A stretch of 64,000 nucleotides of DNA from Hyparrhenia diplandra (lineage: Eukaryota > Streptophyta > Magnoliopsida > Poales > Poaceae). A program made the translations under genes and the position numbers. This document shows, piece after piece, positions 48,569 to 59,415 of the stretch; position 1 is the stretch's first letter, and every line of letters begins with the position of its first letter. Under the pieces are notes generated by a model, which saw only the letters and a list, made by a program, of their open reading frames with translations, was not told the DNA's origin and did not search any database. The stretch is from positions 558,001 to 622,000 of the forward strand of contig JADLZK010001925.1 of NCBI GenBank assembly GCA_015847255.1, in the 5' to 3' direction.

Positions 48569-50869
48569 TTAATATTCAGATGAGCACTGACCACCACATT
48601 GGTCTCCACCATGAAGCAGATCTCCAATCATGCATGGAGTGTAAAGGAATGAATCGTATATAGGGCTCCAAAAGCTTTCATGATGGCAATATTTTAGGCT
48701 CGAGTTGCCTAGGTATTGAATTTTAGTGCTATTCAAATGGTAGGCAACAAGCTGAAACTCTCGAACCAAAAAGACAACTTCCTTGTAGGGATGGAATCCA
48801 ATAATGTTAATATCATCATCATTGTCGAAGTGTTTTTGGCTTTCAATATTAATAGTAAAAGTATCATCATTGTCAGAGTCCCACTCATGACCCTCTTCTG
48901 ATAGAGATTCAACATCATGGTTAGTATCTTGGATTTTAATATTTTCTTCTTGTGAAAATAGAGATTCAGCATCTTGATTGGTATCCTCGATTCCAATATT
49001 TTCTTCTTCTGGTAGAGCTTCAACATAATGGTCAGTATCCTGGATTTCAATATTTTCTTCTTCTGCTAGAGATTCAACATCATGGTCTGTATCCTGGATT
49101 TCACTATTATTTTCTTCTTCCAATAGAGAGTCAACACCATGGTCATCCTGGACTTCACTTTCTTCTGATACAGATTCAACATCATGGTCAATATCCTGGA
49201 TTTCAATATTTCCTTCTTCGGAAAGAAATTCAACATCATTGTCAGAATCTTGGATTTCAATATTTCCTTCTTCGGATAGAGATTCAACATCATTGTCAGA
49301 ATCTTGGATTTCACTATTATTTTCTTCTTCTAATAGAGATTGAACATCATAGTCAGTATCATGGATTTCACTTTCTTCATATGGAGATTCAACATAATGG
49401 TCAGTGTCTACAGTCCAATATCCTTTGTGTCGTATACCGCTGTACCCAACCGAAGTTTCATACTTCAGAGCCCACTCCATCTGACCACATGATTGATCGA
49501 GGATCCAAATCTTTAATTGATGATAATCGACTATTCCAAAGCATACACCATTGTGCAATTTCCCCAAATATGGTTTCTTGTAGATATCAACATTCACTGG
49601 CGTTTCAATTGTTTGATATGTATTCTTTGACAATGAAAGCCTGTATAGAAAGTTAAAATAGTGATGTTACCATGCTATAAGTATATTTTCTGATATATAG
49701 ATACTAGGTCCATGTACGACTAAGAAATAGGGAGAAGCAAAAGAAAACATTAATATTTCAAGAAACGAACACAATTGTGTTCGTTGGTACTGATATATTA
49801 AACTAACTACTAGCTTAATTATTAACATAGTTAGTTTAACTGTAAATAACTACAAACTAACTTTTTTAATTTCTTTTCTGATTTCTGAAAAAAAAGAAAA
49901 AGAAATATCAATGCATGCATACCTTGCGACAAAAGAACCAAGACAGTCCACATAAAGCGATCCATGACGATAGATGGCATGTCGCGGCCGCCTATAATAA
50001 TATATCCGTAACTCTAGATCATGCGATCTCATCTTCGCAACCGTACCTGCCGGCATCCCTTCCCGAATAAAATCTGTCTTCCCATTGACCAGTGCTCGAT
50101 GAAAACACACGCATCATCCATGGCGCTGGTGGCCATTCCATGTAGCCGCGCCATCCCTGGTAGCGACATGGGTCGTAATTGTCCGGCTGCAGCTGCTGAA
50201 ATTCCCGTTGGCCTGATGCGGTGCCGTCTTCCGGCAATGAGAAGAACCAGTCCAAGCAGAAGGGCGCGTCTTTATCCTTCTCCGACGACAGTAGCTCACG
50301 CCGCTGCACCTCCTCCGCCTTCCAGCAGTAGTTGTCCACGGGCGACCATTCCGCCTCTGGCACGGCGGGAACCAAGATGACTTGGTAGTGCGGCGACTCG
50401 GCCGGATCAAACGCGATGTACGCACCGGCATAGGGCGGCGTCGTTTGTCGTCCGCGAACAACCACCAGCGGGGAAGCACCGTCCACCGGCGCGTCGCCGG
50501 GTTACACACGCAGAGGTCGCCGAGCCCAGTGTTGCCGCAGAGGAGGAGGCCGTTGGAGTGGTCCAGGACCGAGAAGTCCCTGCTGTGGTCTTTGGGCAAG
50601 AAGCCGAGCGTGCCGTCTACTCTGGGGATCGTCGATGGCGAGCAGGGACGGGCGAAGTAGTGAGGGTGGTCGTGGTCTCCGTAGTTGATGAAGACTCCTC
50701 GTACGGTGCGCGGCAGGCGGTGTAGATGCGGGAAAAGAAGCGCGCGGCCATCGACGACGTCGCGCCACGCCTTGCAGACGCACCGGACCATGGCCAGGCT
50801 CCGCAGCGGCAGGCCACGGAAGACGCCGGCGAGGGCGTCGTCCGGCAGTGCCCCGACTTCCATTGCCAT
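48569..50869 (-). pseudogene. F-box/FBA-like gene 3 of four, expanded acidic repeats, broken exon 1
   Basis: Exon 1 (49923-50869) begins MAMEVGALPDDALAGVFRGL and follows the family to about residue 145, where a 1-base loss (~50430) shifts the frame to a stop at 50114. A second, 2-base loss near 50075 would restore it. Exon 2 (48569-49640) is open for 356 codons and contains ten acidic units of 13-19 residues with core IQDTDHDVESLSEEE (48890-49410), then EWDSDNDDTF and the FBA-like C-terminus ending in CMIGDLLHGG. The intron is only 282 bp, with donor CAAG|GTATGC and acceptor TACAG|GCTT. As read, only the F-box and part of the FBA region could be made. Confidence 0.75.
48890..49410 (-). repeat. 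In-frame acidic tandem repeat, ten units, in F-box gene 3
   Basis: Units of about 39-57 bases encode variants of EIQDTDHDVESLSEEENI. Paralogs hold three (25128-25305), two (43320-43435) and one (59718-59800) at the same place. Length changes are multiples of three, and the Asp/Glu character is kept. Confidence 0.85.
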
Positions 50870-50952
50870 GATCTACTCCTAGCCCTAGATACAACTCCGT
50901 TCGTGCGTGTGCTAATGACGGCGCAGATCGCTGCAAGGTTTAATCCAGACGG

Positions 50953-50960
50953 TTTATATA
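50953..50960 (-). promoter_or_regulatory. TATA box of F-box gene 3
   Basis: TATATAAA on the minus strand, about 85 bases upstream of the start codon. Confidence 0.6.
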
Positions 50961-51110
50961 CCTAGAACCTGATGGGCCGGCAAACCGTGGGCCGATAGTC
51001 AATTAGGTGGGAGTGTTTGACCTTATTACAGATGCCCTGCGCCTTCCCAGCCCACTAGGCCACACAAAACTGTTTCCATAGCATTCGTTTCCCCTCTTAA
51101 TTAGCCGCCA

Positions 51111-52900
51111 ACAACGAGCGAAAAAAACGCTGACGCCCCAGCGTCGTCCTCTCGTAGAGGGCGACTTCGGGCGGCTTTGCCGCCGCACCTAGCTCCCCCC
51201 GCGCCCCGTCCCCTCCGCCGAAATCGGGCCGCCCTTGCCAAGGGCGGCGGCGGCGCGGGCCGGGCGGCAAGACTGGGGGGCAGCCCGCCGCCCCCGCCCC
51301 CCGGCCTCCCCCCTCGCCCTCGGCCCCTTTCCCCCTTCCACCTACCCTACTCCTGCGACGGCGGCCATGGCGACGGCCGGGCGGCTCCCCCGCGGGGGTT
51401 GGCGGATCCGGCCTCCGGGCGGATCCGTCCCTCCGGCCCCCCCCCTCCTTGTCGGTGGTGCCGCATGGCGATGGCCAACGTGCTCCGCGCCCCGGCCGGT
51501 GGCCCGGCGCCTCCGGCCGGTGGGGACCGGCGTGGATCCGGCCTCCGGGCACCGGATCCGCCCTCCGCCCCACCCCCTCCCCTCGCGATGGGTGCCGCCA
51601 TGGCGGCGGCGCCGCGCTCCGGCATCCGAAGGCTCGGCTGCCCGCCCCCCCGGGGCGACGTGGTGGGGTCCTCGTGGTGGGAGGCTCGTGACGGGGAGCG
51701 CTGGTCGGGGCCGGCGCCAACTCCTTCGGATGAGCGGCGTCGCAATGCACGCCGCGCTGCACCGTGGTGGTGCGGACGGCACTGCTTGTGGTGCACCATT
51801 GATGCCATGGCGGCTTGATGGCGTATGCTCCTCCCTCGTTGGCTTGGTTCGCTGTGGTGGGGTGGCGCTAGGCGAAAGCCTTGCTGCGTCGACGATGGCG
51901 ACGCCCTCTTGGCGCCGTTCCCTCCTTGGAGGCATCGTTGTCGTCGCACCGATCACCCCGGCCGGGCGTGGAGCTTCATGGTGAAAACCTAGCCCGGCGT
52001 GGGCAACGGCGGCGGCTCCCGGCGCCGCATCCCTTCTTGAAGGCGTTGCCGTGAAGTTCCAAGCCTCGCTGGCGTTTGGGGCTCGGGTTGGTCGTGGTGG
52101 CTTGCATTTGCCCGTCGGCGGTCCCGGCGGTTGTCGTGCTGCGCCTAATTGTGCTCCATACTTCTCCTCACCTAGGTTTTGCCGGCTAGTGCCCCATTGT
52201 AGCCGCAAAGGGGTCGGTCTTTCTTCCGGCCCGGATGCTTTTTGCCGCCGGGGGTCGTTTTTGCCATCGAGGAAGCATCTCGGCAGTCCGGTCGTTGAGA
52301 TCGCTGAGGTGGGGATGGATGCATGGCCATCGAAGTCGTCTTTCCGGTGGATGCTTTGCCACCGAGGTACTTGGCCATCGAGGACGCCAGATATCGGGCG
52401 GTTTGGCCGTTGAGGTCGCTGAGGTGGGGGCGGATGCTTGGCCGCCGTGTCGTTGTCGCTTTGCCACCAAGAATGCAGCTCCGGCGGTTTGGCCGTTGAG
52501 GTCGCTGAGGTGGGGACGGATGCATGGCCGTCGAGTTGCTTTGCCACCGAGGAGGCGTCTCCGGCGGGTTGGCCGTTGAGGTCGCTGAGGTGGGGGACGG
52601 ATGCTTGGCCGCCGGGTGGTCGGGCGGATGCTTTGCCGCCGTGTCTCACCGTGTCGCCCTGCGGCTCCTTCACTACGGGCTACCTAGATGTTGAGTTATC
52701 TTTTGTATTAGGCTCAGTTCTTGGGGTTGTTAGGTGGAGGGGTCCCCTCTTTTTCTTGCTTTGTGTTTGTGTTGTGGATTTCGTTGGTAATCTATGGATT
52801 ACTTGTAACCCATTGTACCGGTTACTTTGCCGTTTCTTTTCGGCTCTTCTTCTTAATGAAAACGCGCGTGAAGTCGTGGTCTCCAAAAAAAAAAAAAAAA
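51111..52900 (+). mobile_element. LINE-related non-autonomous retroposon with poly(A) tail
   Basis: A ~1.8-kb GC-rich insertion ending in a run of A's (52885-52900) and flanked by AATTAGCCGCCA at both ends (51099-51110 and after the A-run), as expected from target-primed reverse transcription. The 3' end (CTTCTTAATGAAAACGCG) resembles grass LINE tails. There is no endonuclease or reverse transcriptase frame. The long minus frame (52673-51342, 443 codons) and the plus frames are low-complexity by-products. A related sequence fragment is at 55530-55800, sharing GGCGAAAGCCTTGC and CCTCCTTGGAGGCATC. Confidence 0.7.
52285..52640. repeat. Diverged minisatellite in the LINE-related retroposon
   Basis: Four copies of GGCCGTTGAGGTCGCTGAGG followed by TGGGG and GGATG, starting near 52289, 52405, 52491 and 52571 (spacing 80-116). 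It gives the repeated Pro/Asn-rich pattern seen in translated frames. Confidence 0.8.
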
Positions 52901-53057
52901 TTAGCCGCCACAACATCCCTAGGAATCTCTGTCCAAACACACTAGTGACAGCCAAGCACATCTCTAGATCAGATTGGAGTAGTAGTAGTCGAGAAGGCCA
53001 TGGATGGACAGAGGCGGCACAACTCTAGATCGGGCGCGCGATCATGAATCGAAAAGG

Positions 53058-55161
53058 AAGATGAGGAGTTGATGGAGAAATTATGGGGGTGGGAACTGTG
53101 TTTTCTCTACCGATATTTTAAAAATCTCGGTGGTCAGCGATAAACGGAATATCGGATATATCGGAAATTTATCGGTGATAGAAATAAAATTTCGGACAAA
53201 ATTTAGACAAAAATAACTCATTTTATTCAGGAAAACACATAGATCATATCTGAACTATTTAACACAAAAAAAACTAAATAAAACATATTATCAATTGCCT
53301 ATTCAATAAGCAAGACAACGACACGGCTGTAGCGTGCAAGAGTGTGTTACGAGGTGGCAACTTGAACCTAGAAGAGAAGAGGAGAGAAAATGAACCATGG
53401 ATTAATTGGGTGGGCTTTGGGGTCTATTTGTATAGACAAATTATAAAATTTTAAAAAATATCGGGCGATAAATGAAAAATATCGGACCTGACCGTAAACG
53501 GAAATTTCAGAAATTTCGGATATTCCGACCGATATTTTTTTTCACAGGGTGGGAAAGGCTACTGCCATTCAACAGCACTGTTGCATGGTCTGACTATAGT
53601 AACTACCTTGTGGAGTATTACAACCGCAATGCTTTAAAGTTCATTGCAAAAGAGGCTGCCATACATAATCCAGATAGGCTATTGGATCCTGATGACCGAG
53701 TTGTTGCTGCTGCTGTTGTCAAATCTGTAAGCAATCCTCCCGATACTTTTTGCTAAGCCATTGAATTCCTAACCGAAACAGTTTACATCGACTTATTGCA
53801 AAATGTCACTTTTTTTTTTCTAGTGTCTTCAGATGGAGGAGGAACTTGTGTCCAGGTGGAGGACTGTTGTGCCACATTGTCCGGATGTGATCTTACCGGG
53901 CAACACTTTGATTCAGAGTAACCTTATAAAGGAGCGTGCACTCTCAATCTCAAGCGGCAAACTTTCTGTTCCTTCAACCATTGCTTTTGTGGTATGCACC
54001 GGAATGCTATTCCTCTCTCAATCTAGTAACCGAATGTGTGTTGTGGCTAAGAAATACCTATAATCAGAGAAAAAACACTTTCAACCTCAACTGTAACAGA
54101 ACCTTTTTTCCATATCACTTTCCTGTTAGTGGTAGCATAATACTCAATTGTCACAAGATAAAGGGAATTTTTCTGATTGCTTTCTTATCTCTAAAATGTC
54201 AATTGTGATAACCACCACAGTATATGACATGCAGTAAGAATTAATTGCATGTTTTGAAGTTTCCAGTCTTGGTTTCACTTTTTGTTTTGTATATTTGAAA
54301 TCCATGCCTATATCAACATTTGATGGCTAATTAACATTGGCTCTTTTAGCATTTTGACAAGCAGTGTAGCAATAGTCCGTCAACGAACAATCCAGCATAT
54401 CTTGATCTGCTTCTTGTTAATAAAATGTTGCCCTTGAAGCTTTGGATGGTGAGCGAAATGTGCTATTTAAAACATAATATTAACTGATCAAGTGCAGGTA
54501 TTGCATGATACAAGTATGGCCTCGCGAACCACGTCTTACATGCTTACTATTTTGCATGTTGCCTGTGTGGATAGCTTAGATTGGTTCGATTCAATTTAGC
54601 ACCTTTAGGAAAGCAGCAGTGATTTTTTGGGTAACATATAGAGTATTTTGTTTTATTCTATGGTATTTTGACTAATGCAAAACATTTATTACAAGTGTAT
54701 CACCAAGGAGGCTGACATGATGCATGAGCTGCTGAAGCATGGTGTACTAAGCCTACTGATGACGTGATCCTGCAGAGCAGTGTGATCCGCATGTGCGCCT
54801 TAGGCCTTGTAAACCTGAAAGGATGCAGTCTATTGCTTCTGCTGCTGCAATGGTGGTATGTGCCTGCCTGCATCATGCCTCCTTCCAAAATGCACTGAAT
54901 CTTAGCAAGTATATATCCATTTATTTTCTGTAAATTGCCAACTCATTGGCACTAATAACTACAATATGATGGATGGTTTCAATTCAAGGGTGTGGCAAAA
55001 GGAGGCCAAAATGATGTGTGATTGGATGAAGAGAGAGAACAAGCTTCTCACCTTCAGCTTGTCCGAGCCTCCAGAACTTTTGGGGGCACACTTCATCCGA
55101 ACCATAACCTTGGGTGTTATGATCAACATACTGCAAGAGTCTGCCTTTCCTTCATCCAAGG
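53058..55161 (+). pseudogene. Unrecognised multi-exon plant gene, disrupted by a hAT MITE and frameshifts
   Basis: Five exon-like blocks with plausible GT/AG borders: ~53058-53726 (split by the MITE), 53824-53991, 54350-54448, 54696-54855 and 54989-55161. Translation across the split exon gives EDEELMEKLWGWERLLPF, then YNRNALKFIAKEAAIHNPD and VVAAAVVKS. Later blocks read MEEELVSRWRTVVPHCPDV, AYLDLLLVNKMLPLKLWM, ITKEADMMHELLKHGVL and EPPELLGAHFIRTITLG. Two single-base losses in the fourth block (~54752 and ~54807) break its frame. Neither a start nor an end exon was found, and I do not recognise the family. It looks like a gene relic or transduplicated fragment rather than a working gene. Confidence 0.6.
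53096..53547. mobile_element. hAT-type MITE inserted in an exon
   Basis: 452 bp flanked by the 8-bp direct repeat GGTGGGAA (53088-53095 and 53548-53555), the length typical of hAT elements. Ends are CTGTG and CACAG. Subterminal sequence is rich in CCGATATT/AATATCGG motifs on both strands. No transposase. Excising it with one repeat copy joins two in-frame pieces of the surrounding exon. Confidence 0.8.
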
Positions 55162-55372
55162 TTAGTGGATAGAGTGATCAAATTTTGTTGATGCTGCATT
55201 TTGTACTAGTCATGTGTTTGGAATTAAGGTGATCTAGTTTGTGAAATGCTACTTGGCATCAGGATTAGATGACTGCCACCCCTTTTCGAAAGGAATATAT
55301 GTGTAGTGCTTTGCACATCTTTTCAATAACAATCATTGCTGAATGAACTATCCTATTTTTATTCATAGTGAT

Positions 55373-56053
55373 AGGTGAACATAATTGTAGGTCTTTCTGA
55401 TTAAACAAAACAGTCAACATGGCACAGTGTTTTGTGTTTGACGTTTTTTTCATCGTCTTCATTTATGGTCCTGTGCCGTTGGACTTGTCGTCTTCATCCT
55501 TGTTCTGGCATCTAATGTAAGGTAAAAAAAAAAAAAAAAACCTGCACCTGCTCCCTTTCCTAGTTCGGCCCGACGAATGTAGCTCTCCTCGGCACAAGAC
55601 TCGGGCGAAAGCCTTGCCAAGCCCTCGCTTGGCCGACGATGATTACGTTCTAGCATCATTCTCCTCCTTGGAGGCATCATCGAAGAAGCTCTTGTGCCTT
55701 TGTGTTTAGTTTTTCACTTCTTCGCTGTAATTTGTGGTTGGGCCACGATCTTGCCCCTTGTGTTGGGGCTGCTGTTTCAGTTTTAGTCCGGTTTTCCAAA
55801 AATTAACCAGTCAAAGTGTTTGTTTATCAGCCTTCAAGATAATTTAGGTGGGGATTCTCAACCACCCCCCCCACCCACCGGACAGATAAAAAATAGGTGA
55901 ACATAATTGTAGGTCTTTTCTGATTAAACAAAACAGTCAACATGGCACAGTGTTTTCTGTTTGACGTTTTTTTTGTTTTCATCATCTTCATTTATGGCCC
56001 TGTGTCGTTGGATTTGTGTCTTCATCCTTGTTCTGGCATCTAAGGTAAAAAAA
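55373..56053. repeat. ~160-bp direct repeat flanking a LINE-related fragment
   Basis: 55373-55530 and 55893-56053 are near-identical (both contain AGGTGAACATAATTGTAGGT and TTCATCCTTGTTCTGGCATC). Between them lie an A-run (55525-55541) and a ~270-bp fragment related to the retroposon at 51111-52900. The repeat is too long for a target-site duplication and suggests local duplication. Confidence 0.7.
55542..55800. mobile_element. Fragment related to the LINE-like retroposon
   Basis: Shares GGCGAAAGCCTTGC, GACGATG and CTCCTTGGAGGCATC in the same order as 51868-51935, then a T/G-rich segment (GGGCCACGATCTTGCCCCTTG). No coding capacity. An A-run lies on its left side. Confidence 0.5.
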
Positions 56054-56401
56054 ACATATATCAAGTTCTTATTTTCACCTCACTTGATAACGGTGGATAA
56101 TGGCAAGATGGATGGATAGTTGTTTTATTGTTATTTTTCTTAGCTGGCTCTGCTGTAAGTGTATATAATGGCTGTGTGTTATTCACGTTTTAACGACAAG
56201 AAAAATGCATTTCCCTATTGGAAATTGTTGATCCACTCTATTCTTTCTACTGCATATGTCTGATGATGCAATATGACACATGACTCGAAGAAATAAGGAT
56301 TTGCCCCCAAGTTTATTTTACCTAGAACAGTAGGCCATATATATGGTTGTGTAAGGGCAGTCTGCTAAACCTTAATTTGTTTGCTCGGATGTTTTTGGAT
56401 T

Positions 56402-57402
56402 GAGTAAAATGCAAGAATAGACCATCAACTTGTGCGGCTGTGTCATTTTAGGCCATAAACTTTGAAAGTGCATTTTTAGGTCCAAAATCTTCACTTGTGC
56501 TGCATAAATAGGCCATACCCCTTGGGCTTATGTTTTTTTTTTTTTTTTTTTGCTTACGTGGACAGCCACCGTAGTGTCTAAACTAGCCGGCCGCGGCTCA
56601 GATCTTGGCGCCCAAACCGACCTCGCCATGCTACTCAGGGTGACCTACCTCTCGCTGCAGCTGTCGTGGTGGGCGCCCCCGCCCGAGCTTCTCCCCCACA
56701 CTGCCCGAGCTCGAGATCAACATAGGGCCCGACATCCCCATTTTTGCCGCCCCCACGGATGTCGCTGCTTCCATCGAGGCCACGACCACCTCCCGCGACT
56801 GCACCGGGCGATGTCATTGTGGCGGGGAGCGCGCCTCCCCCCGTGGTTGTACCCATGGCGGGAGCTTGCGGTGCCTGCACCTAACCGCCAGCACGCTGCC
56901 TCCTCACCGATTGCTGCCTCCGATCGTCCGAACGGCGGTGCGGTGCCGTCGATGAGCTCTAGGCCGACGCGTGAGCTTCCCCGCGCTTCGTGCACCACGA
57001 CCGTGGCGGTATGGTGAAACGTCGGCCATGGGCGCAAAGCCATGACAAGCGGAAGGCCGCGTTCCCCACCTGTGCGTGCTCGCTACGCCGCGCCCTCTCC
57101 GCGGCGAGGGAGGAAGGGAAGGATGACGGCGGCGTTGGAGGCCGGCGGCGTAGGGAGACACGGTAGCCGGACACGTGGCAGAACCTGGGTGCGTCAATGG
57201 ACAACCCGTTCACCAGCACGAGCACTGCCGGCCAATTTGGATGCCACGGTGCTGTCCACGTAAGCGAAAAACATAAGCCGAAGGGGTATGGCCTATTTAT
57301 GCTGCACAAGTGAAGATGTTGGACCTAAAAATGTATTTTTGAAGTTGATGGCCCAAAATGACACAACCACACAAATTGATGACCTATTCTTGCATTTTAC
57401 TC
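56402..57402. mobile_element. Pack-MULE-like Mutator element
   Basis: Inverted repeats of ~180 bp (56402-56577 and 57243-57402) start GAGTAAAATGCAAGAATAG and end CTATTCTTGCATTTTACTC with substitutions. A perfect 9-bp duplication TTTTGGATT flanks them (56393-56401 and 57403-57411). The interior (56580-57240) is GC-rich, unlike the AT-rich arms, and lacks transposase, as in Mutator elements carrying captured gene fragments. Frames such as 56550-57017 plus and 57043-56717 minus have no recognised domain; the captured source is unknown. Confidence 0.85.
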
Positions 57403-57411
57403 TTTTGGATT

Positions 57412-58283
57412 CAGCGTTTAAGTTTGTAGCGCAAACCCAGTGTCAGCAGCGAGGAACAGACATGTCACGCTCACAGGAACACTCACGTTTGTGAAAAAAG
57501 TTTTTTTTAAACAACAAAATCTAAGAAATTTTCTAGCAGGACAAATAACCTCCCTTGCCACAAATCCATCTTGATTTAGTAAATTTTGAATGCCCATGCA
57601 TGGCATAGTTTTCACACATCACCGTTGTCATCTATGCATGGACTGAGTCAACGAATCTACTGTATAAATATGGAAAATCGCTCTCTACTTGTCTATTTAC
57701 ATCGGCAACATATCATGTGCAACACAGTTTCGTGTGCAACCTATACCTCCAATTAAGGTCATAGGATCTGGATCCAACGTTTGTGTTTTTTTCACTTAAA
57801 TAAGAATAAGAGCAATCGGCCCCGAAGCAACGACGTCCCTACCGGCCACCAAGTGATGGATCTAAATGATGATCATATATAGCTTGGCTTCATGACCATG
57901 AGCTGATGACGGATATCATCCAACCACACTTGCTCCATGCCAAGCGACAGATGAAAAAAGCAAGTGGATGACCATCGTTCAAAGCGCAAATTTTCAGCTG
58001 AATGTGTGGGTTTTTCCTCAGATTGCATTCCTAAGTGCAGCCTTCCTTAGCGAACAGAGCAAACTAGATGCTGCCATTCAAATTCTTTGGACATTACCGC
58101 ATTCAAATCGAGTGCATTGGTTCTGTCGCTTGTAGGTTGGAGCTCCTGGCCATCTCTTAAGAGCAACTTTCGCACTACTACCTACAATAGACTACCTATT
58201 TCTATGTTTAGGTAGCCACTTATTCTCATAGTACCTTTTTGTCCTCTCCTGCAGTACTATCTAAATCAGACTAACTATTTTAT
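57412..58283. other. Intergenic DNA, no gene seen
   Basis: Contains a partial relative of the gene 1 Mutator MITE at 57755-57810 (GGTCATAGGATCTGGATCCA, then a T-run and CACTTAAA). The rest is AT-rich, with no coding frame. Confidence 0.5.
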
Positions 58284-58300
58284 TTTGCGAGAAAATCGTG

Positions 58301-58802
58301 AAAGATCCGGCAAGCTGGCTTTGGTTATATTAAGAAGGAAGTAGCAGACTACAATGGCAGCGCGAGAAGCGCCGGCCCCCAACCCAGCCTAGGCTGCTTC
58401 GGGAGCTTTGGTACAAAGTTGATTACTCACACACTAATGACAACACGCAGTGACGTTAGGAGTCTAAGCTCTCGGCTCAACCGCAACAACTGCAAGTAAC
58501 CTATAAACTCTTGTTCCTCCATACCTGCTGCCTTCTGGATGGCCTTGAGTGCCTCCTCTGGAATGCCTAGTCCGTACATGTTAATGCAGGAAGTAATCGC
58601 TTCATCCAGAGCTAGTGCCGCTGGCTTTCCGTCGATGAAGGAGAGCTCATGCCTAAGCTTTTGTTGGGCACGCTCAGTGGATGGTCGAGCTGTCTACCGT
58701 GCACTCGAGCGGGTGGGCACAGCGGGCACTTTCCTCCTGTGTTTCCTGCTGGTAGAAGAGGGTGACGCCAGTCTTTGGAGGATTGGAGCAGGAATGGGTT
58801 CC
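58301..58802 (-). mobile_element. Small retroposon flanked by a 17-bp duplication
   Basis: A 502-bp insertion lies between identical copies of TTTGCGAGAAAATCGTG (58284-58300 and 58803-58819). The inner left edge (GGCAAGCTGGCTTTGGTTAT, then AATAAG-like sequence) resembles the reversed 3' end of grass LINEs, so it is probably a 5'-truncated LINE on the minus strand, though no poly(T) is present. The frame at 58539-58847 runs across the right junction and is not supported. Confidence 0.6.
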
Positions 58803-59415
58803 TTTGCGAGAAAATCGTGGCCCGAAGGATACCAAGTTTTTAGATGACTTAACAATAGAAGTGAAGGCAAATCAACCTGAGCAAAGATGATGCTGGTTCA
58901 ATCAATTATTTCTCATTCCGCCTCTCACAGCTATATAAATATGAGCTGTTGGGAGAGCCCTTGTAGTTTAGACTTTTTTTTTCTGTTTTTTCGACATCAT
59001 GATCTTGATTTTTGGAACTTTTAACTCTCATCATGGTCTCCGCCTCGGTACATGCATGATGGTTGCGAAAGTACAGCCTGTACGTGATCATGCGAGTGAA
59101 TACTGTTCACACTTCACAAGCAGCTTCATTTTCGTATTCTAAAATAGCAAACATACAACTATTCTAAAATAGCAAACATACAAGGCTAGCCTGAGTTTGG
59201 AGATTCTGATGTAGGAAACATGTGAAATGAAAAATAGCGCTGGAAGAATAACCAAATAAGCAAAAGAAACTCTGGACCGATTAACACAATAGTAAGATAA
59301 CTTTTTTTTTGAACTTAATAGTAAGATAATTGACCTAATAATTAGTGAAGTAAAGCATCAGCACACCGTTATAACTACTTGTCTGTTCAATTTCCGCCTT
59401 GTGCTAAAACTACTA

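Noticed and set aside
52285..52640. Regularly spaced repeats suggestive of an array
   Set aside because: Repeats and intervening sequence are both diverged copies of one unit with unequal spacing in a plant retroposon; this is a minisatellite, not a CRISPR array.
51342..52673. 443-codon frame on the minus strand, the longest in the window
   Set aside because: It lies antisense inside a poly(A)-ended retroposon and its repeated peptides follow from a DNA minisatellite.
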